In this document: in pieces, positions 21,775 through 37,800 of the stretch
Numbering within the stretch: the first letter of the stretch is position 1
How the letters are laid out: every line of letters starts with the position of its first letter
Source: Hexactinellida sp. DTS-2022
Lineage: Eukaryota; Porifera; Hexactinellida
Reading direction: 5' to 3'
Assembly: GCA_028753945.1 (NCBI GenBank)
Contig: JAPNXP010000015.1
Coordinates: 62,001 to 126,000 of the forward strand
Length of the DNA stretch: 64,000 nucleotides
Notes under the pieces: model-generated
Seen by the model: only the letters and a program-made list of their open reading frames with translations
Told to the model about the DNA's origin: nothing
Databases searched by the model: none
Position numbers and translations under genes: made by a program

Positions 21775-24738
21775 CTAGCTAGGAATCCTATCCGCCCTCC
21801 ACTTCTCTATCTTCTCCCTTAGTTCCGGTATTGGTTCCAGTTCGGCTATGCTCAGGGGCTGGCGGGAGTACGGGTCGTTCCTCTGATTCAGAATGTGTCG
21901 CTCTATGGTGGCGCGGTCCACCACGTTACCTGAGGGCAGCAGAATGGGGTCCGACATAAGTGTCCCCATCAGCGCGTCCAGAAACTCCTCGGGAACCGAC
22001 TCTATCGACACCTCCTCGCATTCCAGAGCCCGCTTCGCGTCGTTAAGCTGCTCGCAGACGCGTGTCCACTTGTCCAGCTTATCGAAAGGGGCCTGCGCGA
22101 CCCCTAACACCTTTTGAGTGTTGGTGAGCAGCTGCAGCGAGAAGCTCCGCCCGTCCCTGGCCACCGCCCGCAGGAATGTGTCGAACTGCGCCAGCGAGAA
22201 GTAGACCTCCAGCAGCTCGTACAGGAGCGCCAGCGGGTCGAACCGGAGCCGCGCGCGGTCCGCCACGTTCAGAGACCGGTTCTTGGGCCCGGTCAGCTGA
22301 TTCAGGAAGTAGTTGAGCATGGTGGCCAGGGAGTCCAGCTGCGCCTCCACGGTTAGGATCCGCGGGGTCTGTTGACAGATGGTCACCAGCGTGTGGACGG
22401 TCCGAGAGGACAGGTGGTTCATGGTGCTCGCCAGGCGGGTCTCCAGTGCCAGTTCGCTGTTCTTAGAACTGAGCTCCTCCTGAGAGAGCCCCTGCCACTC
22501 GGGGGCCCTCTTAGCCCGCTCCAGGGCTGCAACTTGCTGCACGTGGCTGAGCCCCTCGTCGAGCAGGAAGGTGGCGTCGTTAATAAGCGCGTTTAGGAAC
22601 CGCAGGAGGACCGGGGGGGCGCGGTAGGTGCGCTGCAACACCTCCTGGCAGAGGCGGTCCAGACACGGCCGGAACGCGGGGCTGCACCAGAGGAACTCAA
22701 TCAGGTCGTACATAGAGTGGCGGTACGTGAACTTCTGCTCGAACTCCAGATCGTCCCCTGTCACCTCGATCTCCGCAAACACCTTCAGGAGGCCCGGGAG
22801 GAACTGTCGCAGGGCCAGGGGGTCCCTCTCGAGACAGGCGCGGATCCGCTCGGTGTGGGACACCAGGAACTGCCCCCTGTCCCCCTCCAGGTGCGTCAGG
22901 GTGCCCAACACCTCGGCGATCTTCCCGCGCTTGTGCGGATTGGCAATCAGCTGGGAGCGGGAGAGGAACACCGTGGAGAACTGAATGAACTTCGCGAAGT
23001 CGGCCGGGAGGGTCGCCAGGACCGCTTTAGAGGTCCCCGAGAGGAACTGGAGGATCTCTAGCACGTTGCTAAGGTAGAACTCGGGAATGCAGGCTATCCG
23101 AGGTGTGACCTTGTGCTCACTTCCGGTCTGCAGCAGGAACCAATCGCAGGAGAAGAGACAGAACTGAGTGAGCATGCTCACCAGCTGTTCGCTGAGGAGG
23201 TGTGACTTTAGGGACAGGTAGGACCCGGCCAGGGCCTCGTAGGTGGCACGGAGGTGTGGCGAGGTGTCGAGGGAGGGGAGCAGGTCCTTGAGCTCAGCCA
23301 GCTGGCGGGACTTCTGGATAAAGGTGTCAATAACCGGAACCAAGTACACGCTGAGAGCGAAGTGCGTGAGGTGGAACAGCTCGGTCGCGAAAGTGAAATC
23401 CGGCGCCAGATCTATAATTAGATCATCTGTCTCTTCGGAGTGACACAACTTGGATTCCCGGAAGAGCTCGAGAATGTGTGGAACCGGAACCAAGTCCGGG
23501 TTAGTTCCGATTGCAGCGACAGCCGCTTCCAGCCCAGCTGGGCTCTCCGTGAGACAGTAGAACGGACTTATCTTAGCCGCGAGATCCCCGGTCCAAAGCT
23601 TCTCGCAGAACTTGAGTAGCAAGGTGACAACATTGAGCCCCATCCCGTCGGTGGCATAAAGTGGCAGCTGGAATGTGTCGCCCCTCAGTTGAGCCCCCAG
23701 CGACCCCCTGGCCTGGTTCCGCTTCAGGAACAGACCCACCCACAGAAGCAGGGAGTGGGAGCTGTGTTTGAAAACCGGTTTCAAGGTTTGGTGCAGGGAC
23801 TCGCATAAACTGGCTAGTCTCTGGTTGAGCATGCCACACATTCTCTCGACAGAGTCGGTTGTCATGCTGCTCACCTCCCGGAAGTGGCAGGGCTGGGTGT
23901 TAAGTGGCGACACCCTCAGAAGTGGCCCCAGAAGGGTCTTAAACTCGAAGTCCAGCGGACTGTGGACAGAACGCAGATCCAGCAAAGTGGCGGTGAAGAA
24001 CTGCGCCACTCGCGGCACCGAGAAGAGGACACCGAAGGGCGCAAAGTGTCCGGCGGGGGGGATCCCGTCTGGGGGCGCGCCGGAGAGGAAGGGCTCCGGA
24101 AATTTGTGGAAAAGTGGCACAATGTGTCCCGACACCTCTTCGTCAGACAATTGGCCAATCAGAGAAGTGAGGAACTCGGTCGTTTGGGAATGTGTCGCCC
24201 GCTCCGACACAAAATCCATGCGACACATGCTCATGACGTCACTGCCCAGGCTGCTCTTGGAACTGGAACTAACCACCCTGGTAACGGCACCTAGAACCAA
24301 TGGAATGCAGTGCGTTCTAACCTCGCTCTGCTCGAGAGAGGAACACCTCAGATAACAGCTGAACAGATACTGGAGTGGCGCGTGCCCCCTGCCACTTAAC
24401 ACCTCCAGCTGCTCCCCCAGTGCCACTTCTAAGGTGTCGAGGGAGAGGAGAGGGTGCCACACGTAGACACACGGGTCCGATTGTGTCGCGGTACGTGGCA
24501 GATACGTATTGTCTTTAGCGACAGACTTGTGAGATAGGTATTTCTGTGATTTCAGAAACTCTCGGGTCTCCGGGTGGCACAATGTGAATCTAAATGTGTC
24601 CTCAAGTGTCGCATTTAAGTCAAGTGGCGCGACGGGGAAGTGGCTGGTTAACACCTTGAAATTAGGCGGGTAATGCCGCTGGATCTTCAACTGAATTTCC
24701 GGACAAAACATTTCGAATGGGTTATCCTCTGTTGCCAT
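21775..24738 (-). CDS. UBE4B: UBE4 (UFD2) U-box ubiquitin chain-elongation ligase
   Basis: Single exon, 987 aa. The UFD2 core spans most of the protein: LEFEQKFTYRHSMYDLIEF, VLLRFLNALINDATFLLDE and LATMLNYFLNQLTGPKNRSL. The C-terminal U-box reads EFLDALMGTLMSDPILLPSG, then VVDRATIERHIL, DPYSRQPL and ELREKIEKW. U-box ligases of this family extend ubiquitin chains (E4 activity) together with VCP/p97. LLRFLN.LIND.TFLLDE and LPSGNVVDR match UBE4B rather better than UBE4A, but the choice is not certain. A 3-kb intronless form is unusual for an animal gene of this size. The ATG at 24736-24738 is the first in frame. Confidence 0.88.
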   Translation of the reverse strand: MATEDNPFEMFCPEIQLKIQRHYPPNFKVLTSHFPVAPLDLNATLEDTFRFTLCHPETREFLKSQKYLSHKSVAKDNTYLPRTATQSDPCVYVWHPLLSLDTLEVALGEQLEVLSGRGHAPLQYLFSCYLRCSSLEQSEVRTHCIPLVLGAVTRVVSSSSKSSLGSDVMSMCRMDFVSERATHSQTTEFLTSLIGQLSDEEVSGHIVPLFHKFPEPFLSGAPPDGIPPAGHFAPFGVLFSVPRVAQFFTATLLDLRSVHSPLDFEFKTLLGPLLRVSPLNTQPCHFREVSSMTTDSVERMCGMLNQRLASLCESLHQTLKPVFKHSSHSLLLWVGLFLKRNQARGSLGAQLRGDTFQLPLYATDGMGLNVVTLLLKFCEKLWTGDLAAKISPFYCLTESPAGLEAAVAAIGTNPDLVPVPHILELFRESKLCHSEETDDLIIDLAPDFTFATELFHLTHFALSVYLVPVIDTFIQKSRQLAELKDLLPSLDTSPHLRATYEALAGSYLSLKSHLLSEQLVSMLTQFCLFSCDWFLLQTGSEHKVTPRIACIPEFYLSNVLEILQFLSGTSKAVLATLPADFAKFIQFSTVFLSRSQLIANPHKRGKIAEVLGTLTHLEGDRGQFLVSHTERIRACLERDPLALRQFLPGLLKVFAEIEVTGDDLEFEQKFTYRHSMYDLIEFLWCSPAFRPCLDRLCQEVLQRTYRAPPVLLRFLNALINDATFLLDEGLSHVQQVAALERAKRAPEWQGLSQEELSSKNSELALETRLASTMNHLSSRTVHTLVTICQQTPRILTVEAQLDSLATMLNYFLNQLTGPKNRSLNVADRARLRFDPLALLYELLEVYFSLAQFDTFLRAVARDGRSFSLQLLTNTQKVLGVAQAPFDKLDKWTRVCEQLNDAKRALECEEVSIESVPEEFLDALMGTLMSDPILLPSGNVVDRATIERHILNQRNDPYSRQPLSIAELEPIPELREKIEKWRADRIPS

Positions 24739-24933
24739 GGAACTGCTAATGGATGCCAGGAATTTATTAATAACAAACTATACTATCTGCATACTAACTG
24801 TGAGCTAAAAATAGTATAAATACACAGCATAAGTGCATAACTTATAAAATGAAGAGCAGCTGTCAGCAGAGCGTCTCCACACTGGAAAAGCGAGCCGGCT
24901 TCTGGGCCGCGAACTGATTGGTCGATTCGCTCG

Positions 24934-25128
24934 GGACGGAGGCTATAAATAGAACTCTATAAACAGAATACAGAGTGGGACGGAGCTATAAATAGAACTC
25001 TATAAACAGAATACAGAGTGGGACGGAGGCTATAAATAGAACTGCTATAAACAGAATACAGAGAGGGACGGGGCTATAAATAGAACTGTTATAAACAGAA
25101 TACAGAGTGGGACGGGCTATAAATAGAA
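24934..25128. repeat. Tandem array carrying CTATAAATAG
   Basis: Four to five units of about 45-52 bp, each with GGCTATAAATAGAACT, then TATAAACAGAATACAGAG and TGGGACGG. It lies in the 3' region of the YxN-motif gene. The last unit supplies that gene's stop codon (TAG within CTATTTATAG on the minus strand). Confidence 0.9.
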
Positions 25129-26965
25129 CTGACCCTTCCTGTGCATGGGGCCTGTTGACACCTCTTCTCTGGCGGTCTGGCGGGGCAAGTGGTCGGGTAC
25201 CTAGGGTCACATTTCAATATGGAACTATGATATTGTTATAGGAACTAACCTTGTCGATATGCGCGGGACTTAAAATGTTAGGCGTAGAGCCCACATTCCT
25301 AACTGCATTCTTGGCATTCCTTTCTCTCCTAGCAACAGCTTGCTCCGTAGCAACTGCCTTTCTGAGGCCCGCGTAGGGAACCGAGTCCGGAAAGTGAGTT
25401 CTATTTTTAGAATCGCCGCTGCGCTGCTTTCCCGGCTCCGGAGTCCGACTAGACAGAGAATACATACCAACGGCTATATACGGTTGCTAGGAACGTACCT
25501 CTTGAGGGGCGGCACGGATTCGCGCGCCATCTCTGCGATGTTACTATAAATAGAACTGGAGTGCGGGAGAGGGGGCTTGGAGGCCAGGGGCGACAAGTGG
25601 CAGGGGAGGTTCTCGTAGAGGGAGTCAGGGCTGGCGGGCGGATTGTGTCGCGTGTGTGCCACCTGGGAAGTGGCGCTCTGCGGAGAGTTCGATTGGGTGG
25701 ACTCAGAGGAGAGCTGTCGGTGGAAGTGAGGCTCTCCGTGACGCGACACATTTGACAGCTTCCGGTCTGAGGGCAGAGTGTTGGGCGCCGACAGCTCCCG
25801 GAACACGGGGGTCTGCATCCGGCGCTCCGAGGGGGCATAGGACACAAGTGGCAGGGATTGTGGCGCGAGGGAGTATCCGGTCTGGGAGAGGGGAGGAGGC
25901 GAGAGGGGGGAGGGGTGCTCTATGAGTCCAATCTTCAGCTTCCGCTTCTCAGCTCTGCGATCCGATTGGCTCCTGCCCTTGGGACGGGACCGGAACAGTC
26001 CGACTATCCCGCCTATAACAAGCGATCAGCTGACTGCCTAGCCTACAGGTATATAAGCACAACTCACCTAGGATCCGTCCGAGCACCCTCTCCCTCTTCT
26101 GCCCCCTCGCGGGCCTCTCGGGGCCGGGGGGCGGGGGCTCCAGGGAGGCCTCTGATTGGCCGACAGAGCTGTGTCCCAGCGAGGCGAGGGAGCGTCTCTT
26201 TTCGCGCGCGGAGGGAATGACCCAGGTGGTGACGTCAGGATTCAGGTTCATGCTCTGGGAGAGCATGCGTATGCAGCGGCGCTGCGTGGCCCGCTCGCTG
26301 TCGTAGAGACAGTCCTGCGAGGAGGAGAGGGAGCTCATGTCCGGGTCCAGCGGCGTGGTGCTAATAAACAGACGCGTGGACACAGGCGTCGCTAGGGACC
26401 GGAGAGAGGTATGCCGCTTGTCTTCCGGCATAGAGATGAATCGGACCGGTTGGAATGTGTCCGGCTCGGTGGGACTGGTGTCGGGGGAAGTGGCGTGATT
26501 GTGTCGAGATGGTGGCCTGGGTGGCGCGGGTGTGTCCTGGATGTAGTCCAGGGAATCCAGGGAGCTGCTGGGCGCCATATTGTGTCGCGTAAGTGGCACG
26601 AAAGATGGCTCTGGGCCCTGGAATGGCAGGTTGCAGTAGATCGAGTTCTGATTGGGAGTGGGCTGCACCACTTCATAGTGGCCGCCAGGTGGCACAGGTG
26701 GCACAGGTGGCACGCCAGGTGTCGGCGCGGGGCGGTATGGCACGTAACCGTAGCTGTTCTCTGATATCCTGTTGGAGTCCCTGTTGCTAGGGTACACCTG
26801 CTGGAATGTGGAGGGGAATGACTTCCTCTTGTCGCTGGAGTCCTCGATAAAGTCGTGACTCAGTTTGTGGGAGCTCCGGTACTTGAGCGAGGGAAACGCG
26901 TCCAGCGCATTTCTCTGCTTCTCCATAGCAACCACGCTACGCGGCAGCTGTGGCGACTCGGACAT
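25117..26965 (-). CDS. Unknown disordered protein with several YxN motifs (docking-protein-like)
   Basis: Exons 26068-26965, 25499-26012, 25250-25448 and 25117-25200 (phases 1, 2, 0) give 564 aa. No folded domain is recognised; the sequence is Ser/Pro-rich. At least three motifs fit the Grb2 SH2 consensus pY-x-N: IYCNLPF, LYENLPC and IYSNIAE. Other tyrosines sit in acidic or proline contexts (LDYIQDTP, GYVPYRP, GHYEVV). It therefore resembles the tyrosine-rich tails of docking adaptors, but no PH, PTB or membrane segment is seen. The last exon codes a short tail and ends in a TAG formed by the repeat word CTATTTATAG. Orthologue unknown. The N-terminus at 26965 is the first ATG in frame. Confidence 0.7.
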
Positions 26966-27063
26966 TTATAATTTTCTAATTTTAGAACAAACGCCGGTTA
27001 TAAGAACTAAACAGACACATAGAGTAGGTAGGTTAATACGTGCAAGCAATGATTGGTCAGTTC

Positions 27064-32529
<5,466 letters not shown>

Positions 32530-33396
32530 AATTGTGTCGCTTTTTCGGAGCAGCGGCTACAGAATAGAAATAGTTCCACTTACAAACTGAACTAATTAGG
32601 AGATAGTTCCATATTGATATTAATACACAGGTAATACCCTAGTTACCAGGAGTTATATAAGGAATGTACCATTGTAGATAAGGAGAATTTGCTGTTGATC
32701 TTTGATCTGTCAATTGAAGTGAGCTAACTATAATTATGGGAGCAAATGTAATTCCTGAAACATGTCTGCCACATAGCGACACTATGTGCTGTGTGGCCTT
32801 AAATGGCACGGGTGTAGGGAGCCACCAAAGTGGCATTAATGAAAGAACAATTGGGAGCACATGGTCGAATTCCCAGACTCAGTAGCCAATAAAATGCAGG
32901 CATTACTCATAGCATGTATCTGTCATTCATTACAGAATGAGATGGCACTGGCACATGCGCATGCCTGGGAGCCACTTTGGTAGCTAGGGACATTATGTGG
33001 CCATTAGCTCTTATGTGGCACTGTTATATTTTGCCATTAATTCATAACTACGGGCAGTTCAAACGTTACGTAACGCAAATTCCAGAAAGTATACACCCCT
33101 ATGTAACTCTTTTTTTCTTTTTGTAACCTATCAACTATTTTGTAGCATAAAAGGATGGTCAGGCCCCTAAGTGGATATTTAGTGTCAGCTCCCTATTATT
33201 TCTAAACCCATTAATGCCCATTAAGGTGTTAAGTGGCAGAGTGGCACATTATTAATAGCATAAAATACAAGGAGACACAACAATACAACTGAATCCTGCG
33301 ATTCTATTGGCTGTGTGTGGGAAGGCGGTTTCCTTAACAACTAGAGTTGAGATAGGAATGCCGTTAAAATACAAGTAACACTATACAATTATCTAA
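32530..33396. other. Intergenic, BLM 5' side
   Basis: 867 bp between the BLM start and the stop of the second kinase, both on the minus strand. AT-rich. No exon or clear repeat found. It should hold the BLM promoter and the kinase 3' UTR. Confidence 0.55.
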
Positions 33397-34426
33397 TCAG
33401 ATTGTGTCCGGAGGCTCGTCATCAAAGGCGTCCGCGTCCGAGAGGGGGCTGGAGTCGCCCCCAGCGGAACAGGTGTCCTCCCAGTCGACCCCCTCGAGGA
33501 GGGCCACCAGGTGGCAGGCGGGGGGGCGCAGGTCCACCGAGTGGTCCAGACACCTGTCCAGGACGTACTTAATCTGAAGTGGCGTTCTGGGCAGGACACA
33601 GTCCGGGAGAGACAGCTTCTTGGCCTCGATGCAGAGCAGGTACATGATGTTGTAGTGGTTGAGCTCCTGGGTGTCCGAGAAGGGGAGCGAGTTGGTTAGC
33701 ACCTCGTAGATAACGGCCCCGAAGGAGTACACGTCGGACCCCTCGCTGTGGCGCCGGGACCGCACCACTTCCGGTGCCATCCAGAGGAGGGTCCCTACGT
33801 CATCGGAATGTGTCGAGGCCTTCGTTTGCAGCTTCGAAACTCCAAAGTCGCACAGCTTTGCTGTCAGCGGGCACTTGCCCCCACTCAGCAGCACGTTCTA
33901 TAAATAGACACAATAACACTATATGCATATCCCTTCTATTTATAGCTACCTTGCTCTTGAGGTCCCTGTGCAGCACGCCCTCTCCATGGAGATAGGAGAG
34001 GCCCTTAGCTATGTCCCTCAGGAGCGAGGTGACGTCATCGGGCTCCAGCTGTCTCCGCTCGACGTGCAGCGCCCGGTAGAGACTGCCCCCCTCAATGAAC
34101 TCCATCACGATGCACAGTCGGGGCGTGGTGCAGGCGCCCACAAATCGGACGATGTTGGCGTGGTCCAGCTGACTCATGAGCCACACCTCGTCGCTGAATT
34201 CCTTCGGATCAGTGTAGTCGTCAAGTTCCTTTATCGCGATGGAGACCCCGTTCCAGGTCCCCTTGAATACGGACCCGAACTGCCCCTTGTCCAGGAGGGT
34301 CTCTATGAGGAGCTCGTTGTAGAAAACCAGTTTACAGTCGAACCCCGAGTTGGTTAGGCTCTTGAGTTCGGCGGGGGAGGGCGCGTGTTCCATTTCTGAG
34401 CAAGATCTTCTGTCACCTTCAGCCAT
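33397..34426 (-). CDS. Compact TKL-type protein kinase
   Basis: Two exons, 33950-34426 and 33397-33897 (phase 0), give 325 aa, little more than a kinase domain. The glycine loop reads GQFGSVFKGTW and the VAIK lysine is in SIAIKELDD. The catalytic loop is HRDLKSKNVLL, followed by LCDFGVSK, WMAPEVV and DVYSFGAVIYEV. The C-terminus is short and acidic. The start is taken as ATG 34426 (MAEGDRRSCSEMEHAP); upstream codons are open but contain no ATG. The kinase resembles that at 9.9-12.3 kb, and the single intron splits both genes after HRDLKSK, so they are likely paralogues. The 52-nt intron carries CTATAAATAG and its reverse complement at its two ends. Specific orthologue not assigned. Confidence 0.86.
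33898..33949 (-). other. 52-nt intron with complementary ends
   Basis: Sense strand: GTAG, then CTATAAATAG, then 28 nt, then CTATTTATAG ending the intron. The two decamers are exact reverse complements, so the RNA could fold with donor and acceptor brought together. Confidence 0.8.
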
Positions 34427-34813
34427 TTGGCACTCATGCTGGTGGCAGCGCTTAAATAGTGGCAGAGCGCAGCGTAACGGCTCGCTAGTTCGAAGCCATT
34501 CATTCGGAATTAGTAATGCGCGCTGCGAGCAGTTTAGCAGCGCTATTAATGGTCCGATTACAATAGTGGCTTTATTGTGGACAAGTGTCACATGCGATAA
34601 TATATGTTATGGCGTAAGGTAGCAACAGGTATTCTCAATGGAATGCAGGCATTGAATGGCAGCCACTTTATGCCACAATTATGTAGGTTAATTAAATCAG
34701 CCAATGAAATGCCAGTTAGTAAGAATGAACACCTGCAATTAGAAATGAGCTAACAGAATGAAAGAAATTAAATGAGTTCTGAAATACAAATAATAACATC
34801 TGTGAAGTGGCAG

Positions 34814-37800
34814 TTATTCTGCCACGTCATCATCCCGGTCTCCGATCTGCCACAAAATCAGGAACGCAAGCGACAGAATTCCAGTTCCTAAAGGACACAC
34901 AGAGGTGACAAGTGGCACAGGCGGGTGTAAACAGGGTTTCATACAGGCGCGCGCGTAATTCGATTGAAAACTTGTCTAGGCGCACGAAAATCGAGAGATG
35001 CTCCCATAGAAGTAATACAAATTGAGTATTTAGCTCAAACTAATCTAGGCACGCATATATTAGCCTGTATGAAAGCCTGTGTAACAATTGAATCTAAACC
35101 GACCCAGTAGATCCCCTAAGGCGGTCAGGTAGGGAATGGCCGCGTTGTTGGGGTCGCAGCCCCGGGACCAGAGGAGGTGCACCACCCAGTTAGTCAGCAC
35201 CATAAGCAGAGCCACCTGAATGCCACTTGACACCAGGTAGCTGAATATGAATACGGGACTGAGAGAGGTGTGGCCCGCGTTGAGACCATGGATAATGAGG
35301 AGGAATAAACAGCTGCTCACTAGCGACACCAATATGAGCCACCTGGCCGTGTGGGTGTTGCTGTTGTGTCCCCAGAAGGTGTGAAGTGTCCCCTCGTAGG
35401 CAGCCTAGAGGACACAATTAACAGGTGACTCCAATGTGTCGACTATACTTTCAGTTTCAAAATACAATTATGACTAATTACTAGTACCTAAATAAATATA
35501 TTTTGGCACCCAAGCTTATAGTTAGAAGTTATAACACAATACTAGTCCATAATTTATTAGAAACCCATAAAACTCGACTTATCCACAATACTATTGTACT
35601 ATAGCAACCAAGCTGCACCATAAGAATGTCAGTAGGCACTAAGCTATTCTCGTTCCTCTCAAAGGACTCAAATGAGCTCCCCGACCCCCGGGACCTGGAG
35701 GGGTCCGGATCCTTCTGGCGCAAACAGGGCCACAAGCTCCCTGGTCACGCCCAGCCGGACACGGAATGTGTGCCCCCCGCCCCCGCCCCCGCCCCCTCCG
35801 GCGCCCGCGCGAAGGTGTACGGTGCGCAGCACCCCCCCAAATACGGGCCCAGCGCCCGGACCCCCACGGACCCCGTGTGTCACCGGGGCCTGCTGGACAT
35901 GTCCGAGGGGGTGGCCCTCTCCCGCTCCAAGTCGGAGGGACTCTACGAACCCCTGGACCCCTCCCGTCGGGCCTCGGTCCCCTCCTCCCCGCCCCCCGAG
36001 CCGCCCGGTCTCAAATTCGAGTTCGACATAAAGGCGCACTTCCTGAACAAGGTTAAGCACATCAGCCAGTCGCGGGCCGAGGAGCAGCGGTCCGCGTGTC
36101 GGGGGTGCGAGGGGCTGGGGTACGATCCGACCGACAGAGAGACCGCTAAGCTGGAGAGGTTCGGGAAGTGCCTCGCGGGGCCCAACACGGACATAAACGT
36201 TATCCGTAAGCTGAGTTGGAGCGGGATCCCGGCCCAGCTGAGGGGCACCACGTGGCAGCTCCTCTGCGGGTACCTGCCCACCAACATCGACCGGCGCGAA
36301 GGGACCCTCTCCCGGAAGCGGCGCGAGTACAAACAGTACCTCGAGAGCTACTATATAAGGGCAGTCATAGAGAACAACCACGACATAATGAAGCAGATAC
36401 AAGTTGACGTGCCGCGCATGAACGCCGATATCGGATTATTCCGCCAGGAGGAGGTCCGAGAGGTGTTTATCCGGGTCCTGTTTATCTGGTCCATTCGACA
36501 CCCCGCCTCGGGGTACGTACAGGGGATCAACGACCTCTTGACACCTTTCTTCATCGTGTTCCTGTCCTCCTACGTGCCTGCCGACAAGAATGCGGACACA
36601 ATCGAGTTCTGCTCCCTCTCGCCGTGCCACCAGGAGACAATCGAGGCGGATTCCTACTGGTGCGTGACACACTTTCTGGACGGCATTCAGGACAACTACA
36701 CCTTCGAGCAACCAGGGATTCAGCTCAAGGTGGCCAAGTTAAGGGAGATCGTACAACGGGTCGACAACAGACTACACCAACACCTCATTGACAACGAGAT
36801 AGAGTACATGACATTCTCGTTCCGCTGGATGAACAACCTGCTTATGCGGGAGTTCCCGCTCCACTGCATAATCCGGTTGTGGGACACATACCTGTCGGAG
36901 AGGGAGGGGTTCGCGGAGTTCCATTTGTACACCTGCGCCGCGTTCCTACTCACCTTCTCTAAACAGCTGATCGAGAAGCCGGACCTACAGGAGCTGATTC
37001 TGTTCCTGCAGAGACTGCCCACGGACCGGTGGGGGGACCGGGACATGGAGCTGCTCCTGGCAGAGGCGTACCGACTCAAGTACACCTTTGAGAACGCCAG
37101 GGGACACGTTAAGCTGTGATTATGTACTATGTTGTGCGCCAATTCTATGCCACAGTTATGTTTTAGTCAATGCTTACTGGGTGGGCGGGATCAAGGAATT
37201 ATCAAGGATTTTTAGAACATTTTAATTAGGAGCGAGAAATTTGGAATCTTCTCCTATACCATAACATTAATTGGTGATTTAGGCTATGAAATTTCATCAT
37301 ACCAGGATTAGTAGCGCATTTACAAATGCCTGTATAACACAGTGGGCGGGCTTATACATATTGTAACACCTCTGTACTTAACACCTACCTCTCTGTCGGC
37401 TATGTGGCACCCTGGCAACCCCCTGGTATGCAGAGAGGTGCTTATCCTGCATGCCTGAATAGCGGCCAGGTTTCCCCCCGTCCCGTTAATAACCGGTGCG
37501 TACACAGCCAGCCCAACCAGACTAGTGACCACTTTATCCAGGACGGTGCCCCCCAGCGAGCTTATGCACATGGCAGCCACAAGGGGCGTCCATCCGTACC
37601 GCACCACTTGCAGGGTTGTGTCGCTCCGCGTGGCGACAAACAGCCACGCGCCCCCAAGTGGCACCAGCAGCGACACTATCAGCGGCGCGAGCCACTTCGT
37701 CACCTCTGGGTTCTGGTAGAGACAGGACGCGACCAGGGAGAGCACGCCTACAAACAAGTTAGTTCCGGTTATAGTTCCAGTTAGTGTGTCGCTGTAAACC

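Noticed and set aside
34426-34591. N-terminal extension of the second kinase
   Set aside because: The frame is open upstream but contains no ATG before 34426, and the translated residues show no conservation pattern.
35668-36402. Antisense protein opposite TBC1D22
   Set aside because: Low-complexity shadow frame; the plus strand encodes a full conserved TBC domain.
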